DNA of 64,000 nucleotides from Bacillus sp. FJAT-47783 (GCF_022808615.1 NZ_JAKZKS010000006.1:1-64000); one strand, 5' to 3'. Counted from the first letter of the stretch, positions 46,023 through 55,432 are shown. The notes: generated from the letters alone by a model not told the origin. Translations and numbers: made by a program.

Positions 46023-46526
46023 TTAGTATTGTACAGACCGAACAATTTCTACCAATTTTTTTGCACTTTTAGCAACCTCGTTACCTTCTACATGTGTCGT
46101 TAACTTAGCTCCACCTAATCCAGCTATGACTTCATACGTGTTTTCATCTATTTTACTTACAATTGTATACGTAAACGCCTCATCCGTCACGCTCGTTTTA
46201 TCGATGATAAGATCTGTTACGGTTTCTTTTGCCTTTTTATAAAGCATTTCACTCGTTCTCTTCTCATTCGGATTTAAAAACAAAAGATATTGTTGACTAC
46301 CTTCTTTTAAAATTAAATTATTACCTGAATGGGATTCAATTTCAAATGATTCTGGCAAATAAAAAGAGAATTGTTCAACCGACTCATTCGCCTTCACTGG
46401 GGATTGCTGAAATGCTTCATGTATCGCTTCGGTTGCTTCTTCCTTTACTTCCTCATCAGTTATAGAACAACCGAACAATAAAATGGTAGACAAAATCACA
46501 GTGAAAGCGGTTTTAAAAATCTTCAC
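46023..46526 (-). CDS. Hypothetical lipoprotein
   Basis: 167 residues from a GTG with AAAGGAGGAAG upstream. A signal peptide ends in the lipobox LFGC (Cys20), so the protein is predicted to be anchored outside the membrane. The mature part has a charged helix near 25-42 and then a strand-rich domain (FSFYLPESFEIESHSGNNLIL). The family is not recognised. A hairpin with GGGGG and T bases follows near 46000-46022. Confidence 0.8.
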   Translation of the reverse strand: MKIFKTAFTVILSTILLFGCSITDEEVKEEATEAIHEAFQQSPVKANESVEQFSFYLPESFEIESHSGNNLILKEGSQQYLLFLNPNEKRTSEMLYKKAKETVTDLIIDKTSVTDEAFTYTIVSKIDENTYEVIAGLGGAKLTTHVEGNEVAKSAKKLVEIVRSVQY

Positions 46527-46677
46527 TGTCGCTTCCTCCTTTATACCTAGGACTCTCTTCTTATCATACCCTTATTGAAAAAAGGTTGACAAGGGAAAAC
46601 GACCATCCTTATTTTGGGTATCTCTACATGATTTTTGTTACAATAGTGATAAGAACATTTAAGGGAGGATTTCAGGA

Positions 46678-47130
46678 ATGGAGTTAGTCGTTTATTTAGC
46701 TGGAGAAATACATACGAATTGGCGAGAAGAATTAAAAGAAAAAGCAAAAAGTTTGCAGTTACCGATTCGATTTGTCGGACCTATGGAAAATCATGGGCGT
46801 TCTGACAATATCGGTGAAGAAATTTTAGGTAAGCAGCCGAACAACATTTTTAAAGATGAAGTAGCTTCAAATATGAATAATTTACGAACGTCTATTTTAA
46901 TGAAAAAAGCTGATTTAGTCATCGCCCGTTTCGGAGAACAATATAAGCAATGGAATACTGCAATGGATGCGAGTACTGCCATTGCATTAAATAAACCACT
47001 CATCTTAATTCGGCCAAATTCTCTTCACCATCCACTGAAAGAGCTATCAAATAAAGCGAATGTAACTGTTGAAACAGTCAACCAAGCATTAAAAGTTCTT
47101 GCTTACATTTTTGAAGACGGTAGCGAATAA
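46678..47130 (+). CDS. ytoQ: YtoQ-family protein
   Basis: 150 residues (148 in B. subtilis). It begins MELVVYLAGEIHTNWRE and has a Rossmann-like pattern with LVIARFGEQYKQWNTAMDASTAIAL, resembling nucleoside 2-deoxyribosyltransferase folds. Enzyme activity has not been assigned. GGAGGATTT precedes the ATG at about 8 bases. Confidence 0.93.
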   Translation: MELVVYLAGEIHTNWREELKEKAKSLQLPIRFVGPMENHGRSDNIGEEILGKQPNNIFKDEVASNMNNLRTSILMKKADLVIARFGEQYKQWNTAMDASTAIALNKPLILIRPNSLHHPLKELSNKANVTVETVNQALKVLAYIFEDGSE

Positions 47131-47137
47131 GACACGA

Positions 47138-47172
47138 AAAGCTCAGGGATTATCAACCTCCCTGAGCCTTAC
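47138..47172. terminator. Bidirectional terminator after ytoQ
   Basis: GCTCAGGG, an 11-base loop, CCCTGAGC, preceded by GAAAA and followed by CTTACTC. A weak T run on the plus strand, better for the minus-strand gene (CGTGTCTTATTC). Confidence 0.65.
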
Positions 47173-47695
47173 TCATTTCGTGCACCCGTTTTTTATACTG
47201 CCATTGACCAATTAACATTTTCAATATATGTTCAAACATTTCTTTACGGCTTACGAAACCATTTGTAAAAATACCGATAGCTCCTTCATTTTGACTAACA
47301 TTTTCTTGATTCGTATAGACGTCCATTATTTCGCCTAGTTCTTTCCCTTTTGTTAACTCAACGTATACTTCTTTCGGTAAAGGGATTTTTGCGCCACTGG
47401 CAACAATTGGCCGAATATCTTGGTCAACTAACGCACCCCAGTTACATAAAAAACATCCTTCTTCTGTTTCCATGACGCCCCCTTCAAGGCCAATCCCAAT
47501 GTCTGCTTGCTCTTTTATGAGCGCATTTTTCGCTCGGTTTATCGCACCTTGCATCGTTTCTTCATCGGAAAAAGGCTGTTCTGACACTTCTGATGGGACG
47601 ACTGTTTCAATAAATTGAATCGATTCACAAAAAGTGAAAGCATCCTTTACAGCTTGTACCTTCGCACGATTTTGTGTGCCAATTGCTACTTTCAT
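47153..47695 (-). CDS. DUF84 family NTPase (inosine/xanthosine triphosphatase)
   Basis: 180 residues. The start MKVAIGTQNRAKVQAVKDAF and the GIGLEGGVMETEEGCFLCNWG stretch identify the DUF84/YjjX family, which removes non-canonical purine triphosphates (ITP, XTP) so they do not enter nucleic acids. GGAGGT lies about 7 bases before the ATG. It lies 28 bp after ytoP, probably as one unit. Confidence 0.88.
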   Translation of the reverse strand: MKVAIGTQNRAKVQAVKDAFTFCESIQFIETVVPSEVSEQPFSDEETMQGAINRAKNALIKEQADIGIGLEGGVMETEEGCFLCNWGALVDQDIRPIVASGAKIPLPKEVYVELTKGKELGEIMDVYTNQENVSQNEGAIGIFTNGFVSRKEMFEHILKMLIGQWQYKKRVHEMSKAQGG

Positions 47696-47723
47696 TTATT
47701 TACCTCCATCGCCTAAAAACCCT

Positions 47724-48797
47724 TTAAGCATTTTCTTTTATCGCCTTTACTGTTGATTTATCACAAGCTTTGACTAATTTAACAAGGAGCTCCTTTGCAG
47801 CAGCATAATCATCAATATGAATAATGGAAGCATGTGTATGAATATATCTAGAACAAATCCCGATCACTGCTGAAGGAATTCCTTCGTTTGACATATGTAC
47901 TCTTCCTGCATCTGTTCCACCTTGTGATACAAAGTATTGATAAGGAATCTGCTCAGTTTCAGCCATATCTAAAACAAATTCTCTCATGCCACGATGCGTG
48001 ACCATCGAACGGTCAAGAATACGTAATAACGCACCTTTTCCGAGGTGTCCGAATTCATTTTTTCCGCCGGTCATATCGTTTGCAGGGCTTGCGTCTAACG
48101 CAAAAAATATATCAGGTTTTATCATATTCGCCGCTGTTTGAGCTCCTCTAAGTCCAACTTCCTCTTGCACAGTAGCACCTGAATAAAGAGTATTCGGCAA
48201 TGTTTCCTCTTTTAGCTCTTTTAATAGCTCGATCGCTAAACCACAACCGTACCGGTTATCCCACGCTTTCGCTAATATTTTTTTAGAGTTGGCCATCGGC
48301 GTAAAGGGGCAAATAGGAACAATTTGTTGACCTGGCTTAATTCCAATTTCTAATGCATCTTCTTTGGAATCTGCTCCAATATCAATGAGCATATTTTTCA
48401 TTTCCATCGGACGTTTTCTTTTTTCTTCGTCTAGTAGATGAGGAGGAATTGATCCAATGACCCCAATGACAGGACCGTTATCTGTAATAATTTGAACGCG
48501 CTGGGCTAATAAAACTTGACTCCACCATCCTCCAAGTGGTTGGAATCGAATCATTCCATTGGATGTAATCGATGTAACCATAAAACCGACTTCATCCATA
48601 TGTCCTGCTACCATCACTACAGGAGCATCTTCTTGTCCACGTTTAATCCCAAAAATGCTTCCGATCTTATCTTGAACGACTTCATCAGCATATTTTTGAA
48701 GCTGCATTCGCATAAATTGACGAACCTTATGTTCATTTCCTGGTGCACCTGGTAATTCCGTTAACGTTCGAAACAATTCAATCGTTTCAACATTCAT
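47724..48797 (-). CDS. ytoP: M42-family aminopeptidase YtoP
   Basis: 357 residues. [13 protein letters not shown] (first metal ligands), [29 protein letters not shown] (catalytic Glu pair), ALDASPAND and the C-terminal [13 protein letters not shown] are the motifs of dinuclear metal M42 (glutamyl aminopeptidase/endoglucanase-like) enzymes. It acts on peptides in the cytoplasm, usually as a large tetrahedral oligomer. GAAGGGG precedes the ATG. Confidence 0.95.
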   Translation of the reverse strand: MNVETIELFRTLTELPGAPGNEHKVRQFMRMQLQKYADEVVQDKIGSIFGIKRGQEDAPVVMVAGHMDEVGFMVTSITSNGMIRFQPLGGWWSQVLLAQRVQIITDNGPVIGVIGSIPPHLLDEEKRKRPMEMKNMLIDIGADSKEDALEIGIKPGQQIVPICPFTPMANSKKILAKAWDNRYGCGLAIELLKELKEETLPNTLYSGATVQEEVGLRGAQTAANMIKPDIFFALDASPANDMTGGKNEFGHLGKGALLRILDRSMVTHRGMREFVLDMAETEQIPYQYFVSQGGTDAGRVHMSNEGIPSAVIGICSRYIHTHASIIHIDDYAAAKELLVKLVKACDKSTVKAIKENA

Positions 48798-48881
48798 ATA
48801 TAGTACCCCTTCCTACCATCACGAGTTTCGATAGACATTCAAATCTTTAATTTTGTATAAAACGTAAAATGAGCATGATAA

Positions 48882-49140
48882 AGTGAAACTTCATTCAGTG
48901 GGGATTTTTTTATGCCCCACTGAATGTTAGTCCCTACGGGATGACCTAAAGGCCCTTGTGACCCACAGGATGTGGGGGTTACACAGACGTTGCCACAAGA
49001 CGTGGCGCTCTTAGTCTGTGTTCATTTTTTCGGACCTTTACGGACAGTTGGCCACCACCTACCTTCTTTGCATTACTACAGAATCTTGAGGTGGGGGTCT
49101 TCCTGCCCGTTAAGAGTGGGATAAAAGATACTCTACTTTC
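48882..49140. repeat. Highly folded repeat element, possibly IS200/IS605-derived
   Basis: Begins AGTGAAACTTCATTCAGTG. Visible stems: CATTCAGTGGGG/CCCCACTGAATG (48892/48915), CCCACA/TGTGGG (48962/48971), ACACAGAC/GTCTGTGT (48981/49014) enclosing GCCAC/GTGGC (48992/49002), and CCACC/GGTGG near 49052/49091. No protein frame is credible. Nested hairpins and the AATCTTGAGGTGGGGGTC block near its end resemble ends of IS200/IS605 elements and their guide-type RNAs; that is inference. The rest of the ytoP-ytzB gap holds only the flanking promoters. Confidence 0.6.
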
Positions 49141-49260
49141 ATTTTACAGAAAGTAAGAAAACCTTTCCACTTCCCTCTATTTTAACAAAGATGTTTAAAC
49201 ATTGTTGAAAAGAAAGGTATACTTAAAAGAAAGGATTTTAATTGAATTGGAGGGAATGAA

Positions 49261-49578
49261 ATGAAATGGAGAACGTTTTTAATTGGCACAGGGGTTGGAT
49301 TACTTTTAGGGTATTCGCTCAAAAATAATTGGAGTAAAGCAATCATCTCTCCTGATAAAGCACTCAGCCTCGTAAAAAAAACATTCAAAGAGAAAGGCGC
49401 CATTAACGGATCGTGGATTTACACTATCCCTCAAAATTTCGATCATAACGATTTAACGTATACGATTTATAAAGTCGGAATATCTTTGACTCAAAATGGT
49501 ATTCCCGAGCAGTTTGAAATAGCTGTTGATGCGAAAACCGGAACTATTATCCATTTAGAAAAATTAACAAATCTATAA
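49261..49578 (+). CDS. ytzB: PepSY-domain protein YtzB
   Basis: 105 residues. One N-terminal hydrophobic segment (about 5-20) and a PepSY domain (LVKKTFKEKGAINGSWIYTIPQ through QFEIAVDAKTGTIIHLE), which occurs in secreted or anchored protease inhibitors and regulators. Exact role unknown. GGAGGGAATGAA precedes the ATG. Between ytoP and ytnP as in B. subtilis. Confidence 0.9.
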   Translation: MKWRTFLIGTGVGLLLGYSLKNNWSKAIISPDKALSLVKKTFKEKGAINGSWIYTIPQNFDHNDLTYTIYKVGISLTQNGIPEQFEIAVDAKTGTIIHLEKLTNL

Positions 49579-49606
49579 AAACATATGGAAGTCGATAATT
49601 GCTGAA

Positions 49607-49658
49607 GAAGCGACTGTCTCAAAAGCTTTTTTACTTAAGAGTCAGTCGCTTCATTTTT
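49607..49658. terminator. Bidirectional terminator ytzB / ytnP
   Basis: GAAGCGACTG and CAGTCGCTTC pair around a long loop and are followed by ATTTTTTA on the plus strand. Confidence 0.8.
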
Positions 49659-50518
49659 TACACAGTAGTTTCCTGTTTTTCTTCCCGTTTAATCGTTTCG
49701 ATCAATTCTCCTTGCTCGTTCCATTTCACAGCACGGTAAATTGCATCATGATAAAACGTAAACCACGCATTTTTTTGGATAAATGTTGGAATCCACTTTT
49801 GTTTTTGATAAATCGAATCCATCGGATAATCATCATAAGCCATCACCCAAAGGGCATTTTGATGGGCATGAGTTGGCATTAAATCAGCTAAATGAACAAT
49901 TTGTTCATCTCCGTCTTCAATGACAATTATACTATGCCCATGACTATGCCCCCCAGTATGAATCATTGTAATGCCATCAATAACTTCAATGGAATGTTCA
50001 TATGTTTCTACTTGCTTTTCAATCGGTTCCCAGTTGTCTTTCCAATATGTACTTTTCGACCGAATATTCGGACTTTTCATTTCCTCCCATTCGATGTTTG
50101 ACGTTAAAATTTTCGCATGAGGAAAAGTGGATACAAGCTCGCCATTTTCCCACTTCGTGACTCCACACGTATGATCAAAATGACAATGAGTCAATAGCAC
50201 ATAGTTGATATCATTCAGTGTTAATCCAAGCTCTTTAAGAGACGCTTCTACATTCGATTCTTCCTTAACCCCAAAGTTCCGCTTCAATTTTTCATTCATT
50301 TTGTCTTTTCCAATTCCCGTCTCAATTAAAATATTGGTTCCATCCTTTTGAACTAAAATCGGATCACAACGAAGCGGAATTTGATTACGATCATTAACTG
50401 GATACTTTTTAGACCATAAAAGCTTTGGCACAACCCCAAACATGGCACCGCCATCTAAATGGACATTTCCTCCGTTTAACCAAGTTAATTGAAAATTACC
50501 TACCTTTAAGCTTTCCAT
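49658..50518 (-). CDS. ytnP: Metallo-beta-lactamase fold lactonase YtnP
   Basis: 286 residues. HCHFDHTCG (His111, His113, Asp115, His116) and [10 protein letters not shown] and [10 protein letters not shown] complete the binuclear zinc site of AHL-lactonase-like enzymes. B. subtilis YtnP blocks streptomycete signalling and its family includes quorum-quenching lactonases; the natural substrate here is not known. GGGAGGGA precedes the ATG. Confidence 0.93.
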   Translation of the reverse strand: MESLKVGNFQLTWLNGGNVHLDGGAMFGVVPKLLWSKKYPVNDRNQIPLRCDPILVQKDGTNILIETGIGKDKMNEKLKRNFGVKEESNVEASLKELGLTLNDINYVLLTHCHFDHTCGVTKWENGELVSTFPHAKILTSNIEWEEMKSPNIRSKSTYWKDNWEPIEKQVETYEHSIEVIDGITMIHTGGHSHGHSIIVIEDGDEQIVHLADLMPTHAHQNALWVMAYDDYPMDSIYQKQKWIPTFIQKNAWFTFYHDAIYRAVKWNEQGELIETIKREEKQETTV

Positions 50519-50614
50519 TTAAATCCCTCCCCAAGTTCCATCTTATCATAGAACATAAAGGAATGGGCCAACCATAGTTCTTCCAATGTTCAATTTAACT
50601 ACTTTTTTCAAAAC

Positions 50615-50720
50615 GTGAATAAGTAATCCTATCACATGTCGACTTTATTCATCACTTTTTCAATTTTATCGATCACTTTTTGACGAATATTCATCACTTT
50701 AACGTATTTATCATTTCTTT
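50615..50720. repeat. Degenerate 21 bp tandem repeat, four to five units
   Basis: Units in register: TTTATTCATCACTTTTTCAA(T), TTTATCGATCACTTTTTGAC(G), AATATTCATCACTTTAACGT(A) and TTTATCATTTCTTTTTGTCC, with a weaker unit TAATCCTATCACATGTCGAC before them. Core: TTTATTCATCACTTTTTnnn. It lies between the ytnP promoter side and trmB. Period matches the repeat at 3.7 kb. Confidence 0.75.
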
Positions 50721-50739
50721 TTGTCCTTATTTATTCAAC

Positions 50740-50777
50740 AAAAAAAATCCCGCGTACCTACACGGAATCTACGCGGA
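50740..50777 (-). terminator. trmB terminator
   Basis: On the minus strand CCGCGTA, loop of about 13 bases, TACGCGG and GATTTTTTT; overlaps the last codons of trmB. Confidence 0.9.
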
Positions 50778-51429
50778 ATGATGATTTCTTTAGCGGATAT
50801 TTTACTTCTGCACGGTAAATTCGTTGCCCTTTTTCAGAAAATTTTTCTTCATATTCTGTCATGATGTTGCCTTCGAAATCACTTTTATGAAGATCAAGAC
50901 TAACGAACTTTAATAGTAAGCCATACTCTGAAAAGCTTTTTAAAGAATATTCAAATAGGCCTTGATTATCTGTTTTGAAATGAATTTCACCGCCATCTCC
51001 CATAATCGTTTCAAAAATCGATAAAAACGTTTTGTATGTTAAGCGACGCTTTTCATGACGATTTTTTGGCCACGGATCAGAGAAGTTCAAATAAACACGG
51101 TTTATTTCATTTGGAGCGAAAATGTCTGTTAAATCTTTTGCATTCACATTTAATAACTTTACATTCGGAAGCTTTTCTTGTTCTAATTTGTTTAACGCTG
51201 AAACAATGACACTTCGATGAAGTTCGATACCGATGTAGTTTATATGTGGATTTTGTTTTGCCATTCCAACGATAAACTGTCCTTTTCCAGTTCCAACTTC
51301 TATATGAATAGGATGATCATTGTTAAATAATTGATGCCACTTACCTTTATTTTCTTGCGGATTTGGAATAACAAATTCCGGATGCTGCTCAATATATTCA
51401 TTCGCCCAAGGCTTATTCCGTAATCGCAT
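50758..51429 (-). CDS. trmB: tRNA (guanine-N7-)-methyltransferase
   Basis: 223 residues. [12 protein letters not shown] is the SAM-binding loop, [17 protein letters not shown] the signature of TrmB, and [14 protein letters not shown] the third conserved block. It makes m7G at position 46 of tRNA. Slightly longer than the 213 of B. subtilis at the C-terminus. AGGTGTC precedes the ATG. Confidence 0.97.
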   Translation of the reverse strand: MRLRNKPWANEYIEQHPEFVIPNPQENKGKWHQLFNNDHPIHIEVGTGKGQFIVGMAKQNPHINYIGIELHRSVIVSALNKLEQEKLPNVKLLNVNAKDLTDIFAPNEINRVYLNFSDPWPKNRHEKRRLTYKTFLSIFETIMGDGGEIHFKTDNQGLFEYSLKSFSEYGLLLKFVSLDLHKSDFEGNIMTEYEEKFSEKGQRIYRAEVKYPLKKSSFRVDSV

Positions 51430-51573
51430 TCAGTTAGACACCTCTACTATTTTTTTATAATCGAAATAAAACATATCATGAAATTTATTCAATTCGCAAG
51501 TGAAACTTAAACCCGTGTCATCAAAACATTACTTTCTCATTTTGTCTTCACCACTTTATGAGAACAATAAATG

Positions 51574-51594
51574 AGGACAGTTTTGAACTGTCCT
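51574..51594. repeat. Perfect 9 bp palindromic stem upstream of ytzH
   Basis: AGGACAGTT, loop TTG, AACTGTCCT, in the trmB-ytzH divergent region, 65 bases before ytzH. No T run follows; it may be an operator or a leader hairpin. Confidence 0.55.
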
Positions 51595-51659
51595 TCAATC
51601 TGTATATTAAGCATGTAGCTTGTACAACATAATCATATATTTACATGGGGGTTGAAACG

Positions 51660-51938
51660 ATGCAATTGAATCATAAACATCAATTAATGCTATTAAAAGA
51701 TATTTTATCCGAGCAACATAGCGAGTGCTGTGGGACAGACTCAGAATATGAGCAAATGGAAAGACTCATTCAATCTCTTCTTCAAAATAACGAAGTAAAT
51801 GAAACATTAAAGCAATCTTTACAAAACATGTATCAATATAGTCAAGGACGCAATAAAGGACCGAATTTTTCCGAACACATTACTGCTTATAAAGATGATA
51901 TCCCGAGTTGGATTACCGATCTAAATACGTTTTCGTAA
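51660..51938 (+). CDS. ytzH: YtzH-like protein
   Basis: 92 residues from an ATG with GGGGGTT upstream, equal to the B. subtilis length; a longer frame starting five codons earlier spans the ribosome site. Helical, acidic, with KDILSEQHSECCGTDSEYEQ at about 14-33 containing a Cys pair. Function unknown. Its 3' end overlaps convergent ytmP by 26 bp, as the two coding regions end inside each other. Confidence 0.9.
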   Translation: MQLNHKHQLMLLKDILSEQHSECCGTDSEYEQMERLIQSLLQNNEVNETLKQSLQNMYQYSQGRNKGPNFSEHITAYKDDIPSWITDLNTFS

Positions 51939-52779
51939 GCATGAAATGTAATTCTTGAAGACGGATTTGCATTTCCTCTTTTTGATTTTTAGTTTTTGAC
52001 CAGGCGATGGAAATTAGCAGTTGAGCTAACACATACCAATTCATACGTGCAAGTAATTTTTCTGTCAATGAAATTCCGTATTTTCCCAACCACATCTCCC
52101 ATTCCTCTTCAGGAATATAGGAATATAATAGCATGCCTAAATCAATGGCAGGATCTGCAATCATGGCACCGTCCCAATCAATTAAATATAGTTGCTGATC
52201 GTTGGAAAGTAACCAATTATTATGGTTAATATCACAATGACAAACGACCATTTCATCATGCTCTATGTTTGGAAGGTGGTTCTCTAACACGATTATCGCT
52301 TGTTGAATGACCGGAACTAGCTGCAATTCTACATCAACGGTTCGCTTGATCTCATGTAACAAGTCTTTTGGTGTTAGCGGCTTTTTCCCTAATCTCTTTA
52401 ACATATCTAACAGCTCATTTGAATGATGAATTTTATAAAGTAATTGTGCAACCTGCTCATCATTCATATCTTTTGGCTTTAACTCCCTTCCGTTTAGCCA
52501 ATGTTGAGCTGTTATGACATCACCATTTTCCATTCTTCTCGTCCATACAAGTTTCGGAACGATTCCTTCAGCAGATAACACCGCTAAAAAAGGGGATGAG
52601 TTCCGTTTTAAAAAAAGCCTTTTTCCATCCTTTTCTGCATAAAACGCGTCCCCAGTTGCCCCACCTGCTGGAGAAATTGCCCACTCGCTACCTAATACAT
52701 ACTCCAACCAATTTGCATTCAATTTCAAGCCCACATTTCGTTTTAGTTTTTTATTATTATGCTTCATTTTATTAATCAT
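51913..52779 (-). CDS. ytmP: Aminoglycoside-phosphotransferase/CotS-like kinase YtmP
   Basis: Up to 288 residues. VVCHCDINHNNWLLS (catalytic Asp and Asn) and LYLIDWDGAMIADPAIDLG (the DFG-like metal motif) are those of the choline/aminoglycoside kinase fold, and AGGATGDAFYAEKDGKRLFLKR the nucleotide-binding start. The substrate is unknown; B. subtilis YtmP is about 20 residues shorter and no ribosome site is clear at the first ATG, so the true start may be the TTG 21 codons in. Confidence 0.9.
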   Translation of the reverse strand: MINKMKHNNKKLKRNVGLKLNANWLEYVLGSEWAISPAGGATGDAFYAEKDGKRLFLKRNSSPFLAVLSAEGIVPKLVWTRRMENGDVITAQHWLNGRELKPKDMNDEQVAQLLYKIHHSNELLDMLKRLGKKPLTPKDLLHEIKRTVDVELQLVPVIQQAIIVLENHLPNIEHDEMVVCHCDINHNNWLLSNDQQLYLIDWDGAMIADPAIDLGMLLYSYIPEEEWEMWLGKYGISLTEKLLARMNWYVLAQLLISIAWSKTKNQKEEMQIRLQELHFMLTKTYLDR

Positions 52780-52908
52780 AACGATATCGTCCGTAATTGT
52801 TATTATAAGAAATAAAAAAGACAGCTATTGGGCCAAAAACTCGTAACAATAGCTATCCTTTTAAATTTTATCGTTATCTTATATTTTAAGTCAAGAAAAA
52901 GTCGAATG

Positions 52909-55062
52909 TTACTTTCGATACAATACGTAAGCACCAATACTATGCAATGAAATGTATTCACAAACCGTCGTTAGAGGGGCAAAAGGTGAACATTCATCGG
53001 GTGTACAAATGACCAACCATTCATCATTATTTTCTAAAAACAATGTTGATTCTTTTTGATGATTTTTAAAAATGACAAATATGTCGTTCCAAGGTCCATG
53101 TTCTCCAACATCATGCAGTCGATAGGCGACTACCCCGTCATGTGTTTCTACAAATGTACAATGCTTTTTTACTAATTCAGCAGTCGGAAAACGAAAAGCA
53201 CCGTGTAATTTTCGCAGAGAAATTATTTGTTGAATATATTCAATATCATGCGCATATTTTTTTCGATGTATCCAATCGATTTGGTTAATCGTATCAGGTA
53301 AGTTATAACTATTCTCTTCCCCTTTTTTCGTCCGATAAAACTCTTGTCCGCTGTGTAAAAACGGAATACCTTGTGATAGCAATACGATAGTAAGTGCCAA
53401 TCGCTGTCTTTTTCTTCTTATTGCTTCATCCTCATCATCTAAGCTTATGCTCATTTTATCCCAAAACGTATGATTATCATGTGACTCTACGTAATTGACA
53501 GATTGAACTGGATGTTGAAAAAGCCCCCTTAAATGGGGATTAAATGGGATACATCCCGTTACAGATTCCATTATCCCTGAAATTTTATGGTTATTCCCTA
53601 AGGTAAAGCCTTTTTCTTGAAGGACAAATGTACTTCCTTTTACCGTATCTCGAAAATGATCATTAAAAAAAGATAACCCCGGCATGTTCACTGCATTGGC
53701 AATCGTTGCTTTTTGATTATACGGAAGAGATGTTTGCAAATCCCACCCTTCTCCTAAAATAATTGCATCTTTCTTTCTTTTGATCGTTTCCTCATGAATG
53801 ATATTCATTGTGTCTATATCTAAAATTCCCATTAAATCAAAGCGAAAGCCATCAACATCATACTCATCTAACCAAAATTGAATGGAATCTAAAATAAATT
53901 TCCGCACCATTTTCCGCTCAGACGCCATATCATTTCCTACACCTGTACCATTTGACGGTATACCGTATTGGTCGTGCCTAAAGAAATACCCTGGAACAAG
54001 CTTTTCAAAACTTGATTCCTCGCGAATGTATACATGGTTATAGACAACGTCCATGATGACCTTTAGCCCATACTGATGAAGGGCTTGAATCATTTTCTTT
54101 AATTCGATAATACGTGAGTAAGGATCTTTAGGGTTTGTCGCATAACTCCCTTCTGGCACATTGTAATGGAGGGGATTATACCCCCAATTGTAGGAGAGCA
54201 TCGGATTTAATTCATCTACACCTTCAAAATCATTAAAAGGCAATATTTCTACATGCGTGATCCCTAGCTCTTTTAAATAGCTTATCCCTGAAGAATAGCC
54301 GTCTTCTGTTTTCGTATTGGCTTCCGTTAAAGCTAAATACTTCCCTTTATGAGTCATCCCACTCTTTTCGTGTATGGAAAAATCACGTATATGCAATTCA
54401 TAAATAATCGCATCAGTCGCTTGATTTAAAGGGCGGGTATCTATCTTCTCCACCTTTGTTTTTTCAAGGTCGATTACAACACCGTATTCCCCATTGACTG
54501 ATACAGCCTTCGCATACGGATCAACGACTTCATTCCAAATTAAATTGACACAAACTAGATACGTATAATAATAACCTTCAAATTGTCCATCTACTTTAAC
54601 AGACCATACTCCTTTTTCTTCGCGCGTAAGGGGAATCTCTAAAACGTCCATCGTATCAGGTTGAGTTAATTTTAATTTTATATGTGTAGCACTTGGGGCC
54701 CAAACTTTGCATATGATATAGTCATGAAAAAATTGCAGCCCTAAATCCTCCCCGTCATAATAAAACTGTTCATCAAAAAATAGCGTTCGGATGACCGCAC
54801 CAATTTGCAAGTCCGTCTTCAAGCCTGTTTCATCTTGAATATAATATGTTTTTCCAAATTCAACCGGAGACTTCAGCTTTAAAATAAATTTTTGATACCG
54901 CTCAATCGCATAATTCTCTAAAATATCTAAAGGAAACGTAACATCCTCTAAACATAAATGAAATGCTTTCTCTTGTCCGTGATAAGACTCCTTTGGCCAT
55001 AAAATGGTCACGATGTTTACATCATCTAAGTATGCTTCAAATTCTCGCTTCACCGATAGCAA
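52909..55062 (-). CDS. amyX: Type I pullulanase
   Basis: 717 residues from a TTG with AAAGGAGGTGA 7 bases upstream; the longer ATG frame includes that ribosome site. N-terminal beta domains (about 1-200) are followed by a GH13 barrel with YNWGYNP (type I pullulanase signature), DGFRFDLMGILD (nucleophile Asp), ILGEGWDL (acid Glu) and VESHDNHTFWDK. It cleaves alpha-1,6 links in pullulan and branched maltodextrins; no signal peptide is seen, so it acts inside the cell. B. subtilis AmyX is 718 residues. Confidence 0.95.
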   Translation of the reverse strand: MLSVKREFEAYLDDVNIVTILWPKESYHGQEKAFHLCLEDVTFPLDILENYAIERYQKFILKLKSPVEFGKTYYIQDETGLKTDLQIGAVIRTLFFDEQFYYDGEDLGLQFFHDYIICKVWAPSATHIKLKLTQPDTMDVLEIPLTREEKGVWSVKVDGQFEGYYYTYLVCVNLIWNEVVDPYAKAVSVNGEYGVVIDLEKTKVEKIDTRPLNQATDAIIYELHIRDFSIHEKSGMTHKGKYLALTEANTKTEDGYSSGISYLKELGITHVEILPFNDFEGVDELNPMLSYNWGYNPLHYNVPEGSYATNPKDPYSRIIELKKMIQALHQYGLKVIMDVVYNHVYIREESSFEKLVPGYFFRHDQYGIPSNGTGVGNDMASERKMVRKFILDSIQFWLDEYDVDGFRFDLMGILDIDTMNIIHEETIKRKKDAIILGEGWDLQTSLPYNQKATIANAVNMPGLSFFNDHFRDTVKGSTFVLQEKGFTLGNNHKISGIMESVTGCIPFNPHLRGLFQHPVQSVNYVESHDNHTFWDKMSISLDDEDEAIRRKRQRLALTIVLLSQGIPFLHSGQEFYRTKKGEENSYNLPDTINQIDWIHRKKYAHDIEYIQQIISLRKLHGAFRFPTAELVKKHCTFVETHDGVVAYRLHDVGEHGPWNDIFVIFKNHQKESTLFLENNDEWLVICTPDECSPFAPLTTVCEYISLHSIGAYVLYRK

Positions 55063-55328
55063 GACACCGTCACCTCCTTTTATCTTCAAGCAATCAAACG
55101 TTCCGCTTTTTATTTTAAATATATTTGACTAATACTACCTTTATATCCACATTTCAATTACTTCACACATGTTAGCACCCATGTTCTCTATCTTCTTAAA
55201 ACGGTTGCAAAATCGCAGGTTCATTTATTCAAATCATTTTCATACTTTTTATCCTAGTCCATATACTTCTATTTTATGAGACAAAAGTAAAAATGTTCAC
55301 ACGCCTACAAAATATTGTGAAAAGGCCA

Positions 55329-55347
55329 AGTGAAGCTTCATTCAGTG
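55329..55347. repeat. Isolated copy of the repeat-element border
   Basis: AGTGAAGCTTCATTCAGTG differs at one base from the first 19 bases of the folded element at 48882. The following sequence does not match that element, so this may be a remnant or a shared insertion border. Confidence 0.55.
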
Positions 55348-55360
55348 AAATTGATCATAA

Positions 55361-55402
55361 GAAGGAGAGCCCAAAACAATAGCGTTTCGGGCTCTCCCCT
55401 TC
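55361..55402 (-). terminator. Terminator of the cidAB-NERD group
   Basis: On the minus strand GGAGAGCCC and GGGCTCTCC pair around a 16-base loop, followed by TTCTT. Confidence 0.8.
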
Positions 55403-55432
55403 AAAACTCTATTTAAAGGTCTATTTGTAAGT

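Larger units (their letters stand above)
55063..55432. other. Intergenic region upstream of pullulanase
   Basis: Contains the amyX promoter region, an isolated 19-base repeat end (55329-55347) and a terminator for the next minus-strand gene. No coding frame was found. Confidence 0.5.

Noticed and set aside
45824-46045. A 73-codon minus-strand frame between the lipoprotein and the PTS-IIC gene
   Set aside because: It starts inside the lipoprotein gene and reads through its terminator region; no family resemblance.
48882-49140. CRISPR array or tRNA/rRNA gene
   Set aside because: No regular direct repeats with spacers, no clover-leaf and no rRNA sequence; the hairpins differ from each other.
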